DNA from: Quercus robur
Lineage: Eukaryota > Streptophyta > Magnoliopsida > Fagales > Fagaceae
DNA: 64,000 nucleotides
Direction: 5' to 3'
Assembly (NCBI RefSeq): GCF_932294415.1
Contig: NC_065539.1
Coordinates: 35,648,001 to 35,712,000 of the forward strand
A program made the translations under genes and the position numbers. A model generated the notes under the pieces. That model ran no database searches. It saw nothing but the letters and a program-made list of their open reading frames with translations, and had not been told where the DNA came from. Each line of letters begins with the position of its first letter. Position 1 is the stretch's first letter. Positions 13,069-23,811 of the stretch are shown one piece after another.

Positions 13069-13586
13069 GTGGGCTCAGAGACACTACCCCACAAAGTGGG
13101 CCCTAATGAGGACGTTAGGGATTTAAGTGGTGGAGATTGTGATACCCCAATTTGATTGATTGTGTGATGTGTGTGGGTGTGTGATGAGTCCCACATCGGG
13201 TATTTACTGGGTTGAACTGGGCTTTAATAACAACTGCAATGAGCCTCAATTGTGATTAGTCCTTTTGAGGTTAGCGTAGATGTGGCTAGCGTTTTTCCTT
13301 GGGTCGTTACATATGGTATCAGAGCCGGCCCGGTAATCCTATGTGGGCTCAGAGACACTACCCCACAAAGTGGGCCCTAACGAGAACGTTAGGGATTTAA
13401 GTGGGGGAGATTGTGATGCCCCAATTTGATTGATTGTGTGATGTGTGTGGGTGTGTGATGAGTCTCACATCGGGTATTTACTAGGTAGATCTGGGCTTTA
13501 TTAACAACTACAAGGAGCCTTAATTGTGACTAGTCCTTTTGAGGTATAGCGCAGATGTGGCTAGCACTTTTCCTTAGGTCGTTATA
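13069..13586 (+). mobile_element. TRIM element, tandem form (internal-LTR-internal-LTR)
   Basis: Two near-identical LTRs (13138-13311 and 13412-13586, 174-175 bp) both begin TGTGAT(A/G)CCCC. They flank a 100-bp internal region that starts with the initiator-tRNA-Met primer site TGGTATCAGAGCC and ends with the purine-rich GTGGGGGAGAT. An extra partial internal region (13069-13137) precedes the first LTR, so this is a truncated tandem TRIM. It has no coding capacity and needs proteins supplied in trans. Confidence 0.8.
13314..13326 (+). promoter_or_regulatory. TRIM primer-binding site (tRNA-iMet)
   Basis: TGGTATCAGAGCC lies two bases after the LTR end and is complementary to the 3' end of plant initiator tRNA-Met, the usual TRIM primer. 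Confidence 0.8.
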
Positions 13587-14703
13587 TAAACTTTTCATAT
13601 ACATCTAATAATTATAAAAATAAAAAATCATAAAAAATAATACATATCTCTTATAAATTTAAAAATAACAATTTTTAAGGAAATATAATTGTATGAGTAA
13701 GAAATTTCCTAAAATAAATATTAAGTTTCATTCTAATGTTATAACTTACAACCAAACTAATGAATAAGTTTAGTTATTACATTACAACACATTTTATTCC
13801 TAGTAATAAAGATTACAATTCCTATCATAATTCCCATTCAGTGTACCAAACGTATCCTAAATGTATGACAAAAATTTAAAAGTTATTATTTCTAACAACA
13901 AAAAAACTTATTATAATTTTTTATATATATAAACTAAGACAAAACACTTAAGGATAAATTTTTACTACATTACATTTGAAGAGGTGGGAACAAAATCTCG
14001 TTTTGGTAAATTTTTTTCTACATTTAGAAAACTAGATTCACATTTTATTGTGCAATCCAGCTTTATGAAAACAGCTCTTAGGTGTTTTCTTAAAACAAAA
14101 AACTAAATTGAGTAGTAATCTAATAATAATTATGAAAACTATGGGCCCACAACAAATTGTTGTATATATCAATTTAGAGTATCTCACATCAATGGATGCA
14201 TAATAGAAAAAATGTGTAAAATTTACACAATTTTGCTTAAAAATGACCCACATCAGTCAATATATAATTATGTAAATTTACAAATTTTCTACAATAACAA
14301 TGTAAATTTACACTGATACTATTCATTTTGCATTTAATTTTTTTATTCTTTCTTTACATATCTCCCAAGAAATAAAAGAAAATGGTGAATATTGGTTGTT
14401 GTATGTAAATAAAGATAAACAATTAAAAAATTCAAGAAAAATTGATATTTTAAATGTAGTGTAATATAGATAATCTAATGTAAGGTATTTTAAAAGTAAG
14501 TCTATAAATTAAAAAAAGTAGATTCTTAAGCTAAATAAGACATGAATTTTTACATAAGTTAATGTGAATGCTCTTAAATACATTAACAACACTTTTTCTC
14601 TCTTGTAGACTGAAGCAACAGCTAAGCTAAAGTCTCAACACTCACTTTCTCCATTTCATTTTAAAACCAACAAAGTCACATTATCTCTATTTTAGACAAC
14701 ATT

Positions 14704-14868
14704 CCATTAGATCATCATACTTACTAACTTGTAATTATTCTCTATATGTAACACTATTTGAGGAAGAGGTGGTAGGTGTAAGGTGAAAAACAACTTCAAC
14801 AACACGCTTTGGCTTTTTAGATAGTGTCTATGTCACATAACAAGTTAGTAAGTATGATGATCTAATGG
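14704..14868. repeat. Perfect 29-bp inverted repeat, copy 1 only
   Basis: The arm at 14704-14732 is the exact reverse complement of 14840-14868. The second arm is absent at the matching place in copy 2 (about 17365-17400), so it is a local insertion copied in inverted orientation. Confidence 0.85.
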
Positions 14869-15390
14869 ACACTATACCTTGACTTATGATCGTCTTTGTC
14901 TTTTAAAGATCTCAAAGCTTGTAGCCAAACTTTGCATTCTGAAACCCAAAAGTATGTAAGATATCACTTTATCATCAAACTTCCAACACTCTCTTAAGTA
15001 GTGTGAGACAATTACCCATTCTTTTTTATTAGAAACAAACACACACACAAGAGAGAATAAATATGTTATTGCTATTTAATACATGTAATTGATAAGTTTG
15101 ATAAAATATATTTATTAATATCAATGCTCTCATATATATAGTATAACAAATCGATTCAAGCAATTGATATTGGTCAAGTAAAAAATCTAGAAATTATTAT
15201 TTTTAACAACAAAAAAACTTATTATAATTATTTATATATATATATAAACTAAGAAAAAAGCTTAAGGATTTAGCTAAACAGACTTTTAGTAAAGTTTTTA
15301 CTGCACTACATTTGGAGAGGTGAGAACAAAAAACCATCCCAATCAACAAATTTATATCCTAGCTATTCCACCTAATCAAAAACAACATAA

Positions 15391-16427
15391 GAGCATCTCC
15401 TGCAGCCTCCTTAAATTTTTGTACTATTTGAAAAGTGAACAGTGATATTTACCTTTTACTTACCTACTTTTTGAAATACACTTTTCAACATACTCTCTAT
15501 CATTTCTCTATCTCATTTAAATATTATTTCTTCATTCTTTTTTTAATCTTTCTTTAATCTTTTTTTATTCATTTCCAACAACTATATTTTTCAAATTCCT
15601 AATAGCTATGTTTTTAAATTTCCCAATGGTAACGTTTTCAAATTTTCTAACAATTATATTTTCTCAATAGCCTTTTTTTTAAGGGCTATATTTTTCAAAT
15701 GGTAATATTTCTCAATTATATAAAAATATTGTGACATAATATTTCACCCTTTTTCTTAATAATTTTTTTCCCTTTTTTTTTTTTTTTTTTATCATTCATA
15801 CATTTCACTTTCTAGAATCATCTCTATCTTTTTTTTCTTTTTCTTTTTCCTTTTTGTTTTTTTTCCTCCACACACATACCCACTCTTCTCCTACGTATCT
15901 ACTTTTTTGTTTCTTCTCCACACATGAATCCCATTCTTCGATTTCTCCTCCTCTTCTGTGCTTACCTTTTTGTTTTTATTTTCTTTCCTTTTCAGCTCAC
16001 TTCACACACACATAACCGACCATGATCTTTTGACTTATCCTCTATGTTTGCATTTTTGTTTTTTATTTTCTTTCTTCTTCATCTCACTTCACTCACACAG
16101 ACAGTCGGTAGAGAGAGTTGGCCTTCCTCTATCTTTGTTTTCTGATGAGAAGAGAGAGAGTTTTTTATGATGAGAAGTGAAAGAGAGAGCAAGGAAGAAA
16201 AAGAAACGGAGGAAAGAGAAAAAAAATTATTTTTTATTCAACCAAGTGATTATTTTAATAGATAAAAATTTTTGAAGGTGCTACAGTAAATGCTACAGTG
16301 TTCTCTATTTCAAGAGAGGTACTGTAGCAACTCCATTCCAAAATATAGAGATAGAGAAGTTGTTGGAGTGAATTTTTGGTGTGTTTGCTCTCCAAAATTG
16401 GCTTTAGAGAGCTTATTGGAGATGCTC
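15391..16427. mobile_element. PIF/Harbinger MITE (1037 bp)
   Basis: The termini are GAGCATCTCCTGCAGCC and, reverse-complemented, GAGCATCTCCAATAAGC. The TAA duplication is at 15388-15390 and 16428-16430. Subterminal sequence resembles the right end of the PIF transposon at 21675-26876 (for example ATTTAAATATT followed by repeated TTCTTT/TCTTTCTTT, and GGTAACGTTTTCAAAT). No open frame of significance. Confidence 0.8.
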
Positions 16428-16535
16428 TAAGTCAAGACACAGTTAACATTTAGGCAACTTTAGAGCTTGTTTTCAAGGTTTTTTTTTCCCCCAAAACTTA
16501 AAAGACTGTGGACCTTACATAGCGTATTATCGTTT

Positions 16536-16571
<36 letters not shown>

Positions 16572-17845
16572 TTTAGAAAACTAGATTTACATTTTATTGT
16601 GCAATCTAGCTTTATGAAAACGGCTCTTAGGTGCTTTCTTAAAACAAAAAACTAAATTGAGTGGTAATCTAGTAATAATTATGAAGACTGTGAGCCCACA
16701 ACAAATTGTTGTATACATCAACTTAGAGCACTCACATCAATGGATGCATAATAGAAAAAAAAAAAGTGTAAAATTTGCACAATTTTGCCTAAAAATGACA
16801 CACATCAATCAATATATAATTGTGTAAATTTACAAATTTTCTACAATAATAGTGTAAATTTACACTAATACTATTTATTTTGCATTTAGTTTTTTTATTC
16901 TTTCTTTACGTATCCCCTGAGAAATAAAAGAAAAGAGTGGATAGTAGTTGTTGTATGTTAATAAAGATAAACAATTTAAAAAATAAGAAAATTTGATATT
17001 TTAATGAAATGTAGTGTAATATAGATAATCTGATGTGGGGTATTTTAAAAAGTAAGTATGTAAAATAGAAAAAAGTAGATTCTTATGTTAAATAAGACCA
17101 AAAGTTTTACGCAAGTTAGCGTAAATGCTCTTAAATACATTAACAACACTTTCTCTCTCTTGTAGACTGAAGCAACAACTAAGCTAAAGTCTCGATGCCC
17201 ACTCACCTTCTCCATTTCATTCTAAACCCAACAAAGTTACACTATCTCTGTTTTAGACAACATTCCATTAGATCATCATACTTATTCTCTATATGTGACA
17301 CTATTTGTGGAAAAGGTGATAGGTGTGAGCTCAAAAACAACTTCAACAACATGCTTTGACTTTTCAGATTTCTTAACTATATTTCAAGTTTTCATTCTCA
17401 TAAAAAACTATACCTTGATTTATGATCGTCTTTGTCTTTTAAAGACCTCAAAGCTTGTAGCCAAACTTTGTATTCTAAAGCCAAAAAGTATGCAAGATAT
17501 CACTTTATCATCAAACTTCAACACTCTCTTAAGTAATGTGGGATAATTAATACATGTAACTGATAAGTTTGATAAAATATATTTATTAATATAGCAATGC
17601 TCTCATATATATATATATATATATATATTTATAGTGTAACAAATCGATTCAAGAAATTGATATTAGTCAAGTAATCAAATGTAAATGGTCATGGTTATGG
17701 TTAAATGTCACACATGTTCAACTGCACTTCAATCTGTTGAATGAGAAAGCTTAGTTTTGAAGCCAATATAGAATTCTCCAAATGAACAATAATGCCAACA
17801 AATACATGGCGAAAGCAAGTATGTTAGAATTCAGCAATAGGTGGC

Positions 17846-17911
17846 CAATATATAAACAAATATGTATTAACAAACTATTCGCCTGTTTCTCAAAAAAAAA
17901 AAAAACCTTCC
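17846..17911 (+). mobile_element. Short SINE-tail insertion
   Basis: A short segment ending TGTTTCTC plus an A-run lies between two copies of CAATAGGTGGCCA (about 17833-17845 and 17912-17924). This matches a truncated SINE with its target duplication. The 3' end TTCTCAAAA matches other SINE tails in this window. Confidence 0.5.
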
Positions 17912-18089
17912 AATAGGTGGCCAAAGAAAGCATGTTGAACTTCCAATATTGATCATATTCATTAATTTCATATAAAGAAAAATATTACATTTTCTTCTAT
18001 TGTTTAAGTCTTAACCAAATACAAATTCATCAAATATTACATTAAGACCATAATATATTACTTTCAGTCCATCAAAAGTCAACAAAATA

Positions 18090-20447
18090 TTAAGAAGCAT
18101 TATCCATACATGTTTGCTTCCTACCCAAAGTCAATTTTCTAAAGCCTTAACAAAAACATTATTCACCCTCTAAGAAGCATTATCCATATATCATCTTGAA
18201 CAATATTTGTTGATGTAACTGATCAGTTGGAACACCAAAAAATACTCTTATTTTTGTTGGATCATTAATCATGAATAACATAGCATCATGTTGGATGTTC
18301 TCGAGTACGCCCATCTTCACTAATTCTAAAAATATTTCATCTTTACAATAACAATATAGTCGTCCTCTCTCCATGATAGCAAGTCTCTCCTTAGCAATCT
18401 CATGTATTTGGTTCATAATAGCATGCCTATTGTAGACACTACATTTTGTACCCCTTACGACTCGAGCCCCTGTTCCCTAATGATGCTCAAACTCTAAGGC
18501 CCAAGACTTGTTTAAAGCCCAATCAAATATCAAATTGACTTGAGTAGTGTAAAAATGAAAAATATAACCTTTTAAATGAGCAAAAATCTATTTTTGTAAA
18601 TAAAATAACCAAAGTGGCCTTGGGCCTGCGTACATGGACTGTGGCCTATGTACATGGACCAAAGCATGCGTATGCAGCTAGGGTTTCAAAAGTATAAGAT
18701 AAAGTTTAGAAAAGCTCTTTGTGTGAGGTATTTTTTTAAACTTGTCTTTTTCCTTTCTTTTATTTTCTGTCTTTAAATCCTCCTGTTTGTTTTGTTTGTT
18801 GTTAGAATATGTTTTAACATGCTTTTCTAGGTTAGGTTTAAATTTTTGTATGTTTAAAATGCATGTTTGTTTGTTAGAATTAGGGTTTTATTTCATGCTC
18901 TGTTTTTTGCCTTGTTCGTTTCTGGGTTAGGGTCTTGAACAAGTCCCACGCACGCATGCTATGAGCATGCGTACACAGGCCTTTGGTTACGCATTCTAGC
19001 ACTTGCCCAAAAACCCTAATCCAGATTTCTTGTTGTTTGGATCGTTTGTTTCACATGTTTTGTCTCATTTTAAAGCCTTTTTCATATGTTTATACGTATT
19101 TGTGCCTTTGTCTTGTATGTTTTTTTTTTTTGTCTTTAACATGTTTAAATTAGGGGTTTTATGTTTGTTTCTTGCTTTGATGTCAAGCCATTAATTCACA
19201 TTTCCATGCATCAATGCTATAGGTGTTGTGTTGTTACAAGGTAAGTAAAGGGTTAGTCATGCATTAAAAATGTTCATGCATTTGTGTTATGGTTTATTTT
19301 GATGATATGATGGAGCATGCTTAGATGTATGCTAGGGTTTTCACATGCTAGATGAATGCTAGGTTTTTTTTTTTGTGTTTGGCTTTCTTTTGCTTTGTGG
19401 ATGGATAAGAATGCTTGTTTAGAGATAAAGATGTCATGTTGTGTGTTAGATGCATGTTAGTGTGTGTGTGTGAGTCTAGGATATAAGTGTTGAGTTAGTT
19501 TTTAATAGGGTTAAGACATAAGACACAATGATGGGAGGCCAACCTTAGGGTTGGCGATCTTGGGTGCTTAACACCTTCCCAAGAGCGTACTTTAATTCTG
19601 AACCTATACTCTGGTAGTAAGATCAATGGTCCTTCCTCGAAAGGATGCTATATATATGGTTCTTGGACTATTACAAAAACTAGGTGGCCACTCCATCCAC
19701 TATGTCCACACCCATCTTTAGCAATGTCATTTCTTTACCTTACACTTGCTACAACATTAAAAATGTCTATTTATTTATCAAGAGTTTCAACCATTTTAGT
19801 TGGTTTCTTTGCCCTTTTTTTATGACGTTTCACATGCGTACGAACGAGAGATGATTGGAGAATATAATTCATCATTTGATATGTTATACTTCAAAGTCGT
19901 CAACATTTTCTTTCAAGTTTACACTATCCTCTATTTCCTTTTTTCATTGATGAAATTTCTCATTTGCACTTATAGAACCTTCATCATTTGCCCTATCTTT
20001 ATCATACAAATATAACAACTTCACATAATGTTGAATTTGAGTATATCGCCATTTCCCAGCATTTGGGTGTGCTTAAAGGAATACAATACACATTTATTAA
20101 TATTATCATTATTATTATAACAAATAGCAATAAAATGTACTCACTTGTTCTAAAAATATATCCATGACGTTAAAATAAAAGTAACTAACCTCTATAAAAG
20201 GTTAAAAGTTAAAAGTAATTGGATTCGTTGTAAATCTACTCAAATTTTTAAAGAGGTCAAGACATGCGTGGAATCTAGCTTTTAAGGTTTTTATGTGATT
20301 CTTGATGTAACTTTTTTCAATGGCATCATTGAATTCTTCAAAACATTTTTTAGACATATTTGTGAAAGAATGAGAACTAAATATTTGATTAGGCTTATTT
20401 TCATTGTTTTGTTCCTCCAACATGATATTAAGTAAAAAGTAATTCAT
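18090..20447 (-). pseudogene. Decayed Myb/SANT-like reading frame, copy A, split by a solo LTR
   Basis: The minus-strand frame at 20202-20447 (FTNMSKKCFEEFNDAIEKSY..) looks like a plant Myb/SANT-like DNA-binding region of the type found in PIF/Harbinger ORF1 and related orphan genes. The frame at 18180-18416 (MNQIHEIAKERLAIMERGRL..) looks like the charged C-terminal part. The solo LTR at 18431-19699 lies between them, and the intervening parts are frameshifted. A second, also broken copy lies at about 20465-20990. The assignment is by motif feel only. Confidence 0.45.
18431..19699 (+). mobile_element. Solo LTR (1.27 kb)
   Basis: It starts TGTAGACACTACATTTTG and ends in CA at 19698-19699, with CTAT on both sides (18427-18430 and 19700-19703). 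The GGTGGCCACTCC near its end resembles the region around the primer site of Ogre/Tat-like elements. Alignment with the uninterrupted copy B at 20760-20820 supports an insertion here. An alternative is an LTR ending at 19675 plus a short primer-site fragment. Confidence 0.55.
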
Positions 20448-20464
20448 TTCATATGATATTAATT

Positions 20465-20990
20465 AACAGTATCCATATATGCTTGCTTTCTACCTAAAAG
20501 TTAGTTTTCTAAAGTCTTAACAAAAAAAAAATTATCCATCCTCTAAGGAGTATTACCCATCCATCATCTTGAATAATATTTTCAAGTGTAATTGATCAGG
20601 TGGAACACCAAAACAATGTTCTCACTTTTGTTGGGTCCTTAATCGGAATAGCATAGCATGAAGTTAGATGTTCTCTGGTACTCCTATTTTTAATAATTTT
20701 AAAAATACTTATTTCTTAGAATAACAACATGGGCATCCTCTCTCCATGATAGCGAATTCCTCCTTAGTAATCACATGTCCTTACTTTATAATTACAAGTC
20801 CATCTTTGGCAATATCATTTTATTGCCTTATACTTGTTGTTGCTATCAATTTCAAATTGAAAAATGTCAATTTGCCTCTTAAGCATTTCAACCATTTGAG
20901 CTTGTTTCTTTGCAATTTTTGGTGATGTCTTACATGAGTATTAAGGAGAGACCATTAGAGGAGAGACCACTTGAGAATATGATTCAATAC
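20465..20990 (-). pseudogene. Decayed Myb/SANT-like reading frame, copy B
   Basis: This parallels 18093-18420 and 19690-19870 of copy A over its length (shared blocks GGAACACCAAAA, CCTCTCTCCATGATAGC, CCATCTTT.GCAAT). It lacks the solo LTR and contains indels and stops. No intact frame remains. Confidence 0.5.
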
Positions 20991-21117
20991 TATTCTTTGT
21001 TTCCTTTTCTCATTAATGGAATTTCTGCTTTACACTTATAGATTCTTCCCCTTTGTTTTCATCCCAACCAAACCAACCCTTAGGTATAGTGAAATTAGAC
21101 CTGATTTATAAGAAATG

Positions 21118-21290
21118 ATACTTCACTCCCAAATGATCAAAATAATTGACAAGCCATCCCCTCTTTTTGAATTTTTTTTTTGGGGGGGGGGGAGGGAGGG
21201 TGTTAATTATTTTGATTAATTGAGGGTGAAAAAGGATGATTGTCAATAATTTTAATTATTTGAGGGTGGAGTGACATTTTTTTAAAATAA
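21118..21290. repeat. Imperfect inverted repeat with G-rich loop
   Basis: The arm at about 21120-21165 (CACTCCCAAATGATC..) pairs imperfectly with about 21225-21275 (..ATTTGAGGGTGGAGTG). The loop carries a run of about 12 G followed by AGGGAGGG. It may be a short MITE, but no target duplication was resolved. Confidence 0.5.
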
Positions 21291-22900
21291 AATATAATGA
21301 GTCTAATTTCAATATATCTTGGAGGTGTCAATGTAATTTACCAATTTGTTTAACACATATGGTTTTTTTTTTTTTTTTTTTCCTTAACTTGACATTTTAC
21401 TATTATGTGAGCTAACTACATTGTAGCGATTGCATATTACCCTATTGTAAGTGATATGCTCCATTTAGTATAAACTACCCAAATGTGAGAAATTTGATGG
21501 ATGAAAAGAGATTATCCTTAATCATAAGGAAGGATTTGTATGAATTTACTTAAAAAGAAAAACAAATTTTTTCCCCTCCTTCCTAAACTTGATTTGTGTC
21601 ACAAAAATGACACATTATGACTTGATAACATGATTCTTTTCAATTTATTTGGAATGGAGGGAGTCAATTTATTAGAGCATTCCTATCAAGTGCGCCAACT
21701 GCCAAATATTTGGCATTTAGCATACCAAACACCCAATATAGACCATCATGAGGTGTGTTAAATGCCAAAATTTTTTGAGACATGCTACAGTACAATCACA
21801 TCTTTGGCATGGTACGGATGAAAATGGCATTTGGTTTTTATTATTTTTTATTCATCTTTCTCTCTCATCTCAAATAAAATATCTCTTCATCTACACTTTC
21901 AGCCACACATTCGCTCCTCCATCTCCATTCTCCCAAACTCTTCTGTTTTCCCCTCTTCCCTTTTGCTTTCTTCTCTTCCCATTCATGAATCATAAGCCAC
22001 CACTAATTTCCTCTCTACTATCTCACAAATTCCATCATCACTAATCTATAAAATCTCCTTCACCATTTTGTTTTTCCTTTTGTTCACTCTCTCCTCTCTA
22101 TTCTATCTCATACACCGAATCTACTTGGTTTGGTTTAGTTCATCTCAAAGTAAAGCATTATTGTTTTGTCTAGCATCTTAGCTTATTGGATTTGTATTTT
22201 GGAGTCACTGATTCATTGAAGGTATCGCCAATTCAATCTCGGTATCGTCGGTTTAATCTCAGTTTCACCAATTCTCTGAAAGTTTTACCAATTCTCCAAT
22301 TATCTAAAGGTTTCATCAATTTGTCGTTTCTCTGAAGGTTTCATCGATTCGTTCTACTTCTACTGCATACAGGTAAGTTCTCTGTCTTCTCTGTGATTCT
22401 CTTAGTATTTCGGTGTATACTTCTATTCTCTCTATTTTCTTAGTTCATATGTGCTATTTTTTTTTTCAATTCTTTTGCATTACTGAATTACTTGGATGCA
22501 AACTATGAGGTACTACGGATTCTAAATTCTAATTCCAACATTTAGAATGATAATATATTTCTTTGATTAATTCCAGAATTTAGGCTAAAATCATATCTCT
22601 CAAAATGGTTTTACATTTAGGAATTTAATTCTGAGAATAAAACCATATGTACCAAAGATCTAATTCCCACATTTAGAATTTAGAATGATAATAAATATTT
22701 TGCAATAATTCTTGTTTTTGTGCATTCATATATGCATTTGATTTTTTATTTTTGGGGACTCTCTTTGGACTACCTAAATTATTTTTATCTAAATATCTAT
22801 TTAGAGCATGGACTTAAGAGATTATTCATTGTACACTGATGTCTTATAGGGGGATATTAATCTTGAAGAGTAACTTTTTAGTGAATTTGAAAATAGTCCC

Positions 22901-23811
22901 ATGTTATTCCAAGATTCTCCATTGAATGATGAAGTTGCCACTTCTAAAAAAAAAAAAACACGCGGTATCAACTTCAGTCCTGAGGAAGATAAGTTGCTTG
23001 TAGCAACATGCCTCAATACCAGTGTCGATCCTATGTATGGTAATGAGCAACATAAAACAACATTTTGTAGCAAAGTTGCAAAATAATTAAAGAACCACAA
23101 GATTGATTCTACATGTAATATTTCATTCCTAACAAGCTGATGGGGAGTGATTAATAAGGAAACAGTTAAATTTTGTGGGTCCTTAGCTAAAATTGAAGCA
23201 AAGAATGAAAGTGGAACCACTGCTGAAATGAAGGTATAAATTTTGCAATCGTCTTTAATTTTTTTAGATTTACAACACAAATGAATTTTTTGAAGAAACT
23301 AATTTTGTTATATTTATTTATTTATTTTTAGATAGAGAAAGCAAGGGAATTGTTTAAAGGAATTCATGGTTACTTTTTTCAACATGAACATCGTTGGCTA
23401 TTGTTGAAGGATTTTCCCAAGTGTGTACATACCATGCCTAGGGAAGATTCAAGAAAAGAATTGCCTCAAACTCTAGATTCAATAGATCAAGGAGGGAGGG
23501 TTGATGACACTGGATTTTGAGAGGCCAATAAGTAGAAAAGTTGAAAATGCTAATCAATAAAGAGAGATGATGGGAAAGATTTAGCAACAGAATATTTGAA
23601 AAAGAAAATGAAAATTCTTGAAGAATCCTGTGCACATGAAAAAAAGAAAGTACGTATCAAAGTGGAAAATGTTCACTTGCAAGAGTTAAAAGAGAATGAA
23701 AGAATTATGATGCTAGACACAAGTGTCATGAACGAAGACCAAAGAACTTTTTATGATGCACTCCAAAAGGAAATCCTTGCAAAACAAAATTCAAGTCGTT
23801 CGTTGGGTTGA
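22901..23811 (+). pseudogene. PIF/Harbinger ORF1 (Myb/NAM-associated-like), degenerate
   Basis: The frame begins [19 protein letters not shown], followed by a Myb/trihelix-like region ([11 protein letters not shown], then [15 protein letters not shown]). A further segment, INKETVKFCGSLAKIEAKNES, precedes a likely intron at about 23236-23331. The second exon continues EKARELFKGIHGY and ends in a charged helical tail (EILAKQNSSRSLG, stop at 23809). Stops after KVAK (23084) and before WGVIN (about 23138, a TGA where Arg CGA is usual) break it. In active relatives this protein is the DNA-binding partner of the transposase. Confidence 0.7.

Larger units (their letters stand above)
8194..13586. mobile_element. 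Chimeric retroelement insertion: chromovirus fragment plus tandem TRIM
   Basis: The insertion is flanked by TAAAC on both sides (8189-8193 and 13587-13591). The left part is a minus-strand Gypsy fragment (LTR, polypurine tract, gag piece, pol missing). The right part is a plus-strand TRIM. They join near 13066-13069. Each outer boundary is the 3' end of a different LTR, so this is not a simple intact element. A Helitron sits inside it. Confidence 0.6.
7971..13857. mobile_element. Tourist-like MITE, split by a 5.4-kb retroelement insertion
   Basis: The left terminus is GGGTATGTTTGGTA and the right terminus, reverse-complemented, is GGATACGTTTGGTA. Both are flanked by TAA (7968-7970 and 13858-13860). 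Removing 8194-13591 leaves about 489 bp, which matches the 487 bp left when the insertions are removed from the related copy at 41800-42794. No coding capacity, so presumably mobilised by a PIF/Harbinger transposase. Confidence 0.75.
13875..17678. repeat. Tandem segmental duplication (copies about 1.3 and 2.5 kb)
   Basis: Copy 1 is about 13875-15188 and copy 2 about 15189-17678. They share an ordered series of blocks, from the AACAACAAAAAAACTTATTA start through the ACATTTTATTGTGCAATC block (14039/16589) to the CGATTCAAG..AATTGATATT end (15153/17644). Copy 2 is longer because of the 1037-bp MITE at 15391 and about 150 bp of extra flank. No gene is recognisable in either copy. Confidence 0.75.

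Noticed and set aside
18742-19194. Two open frames of 62-63 codons in the solo LTR
   Set aside because: Phe/Leu/Cys-rich chance frames in T-rich LTR sequence.
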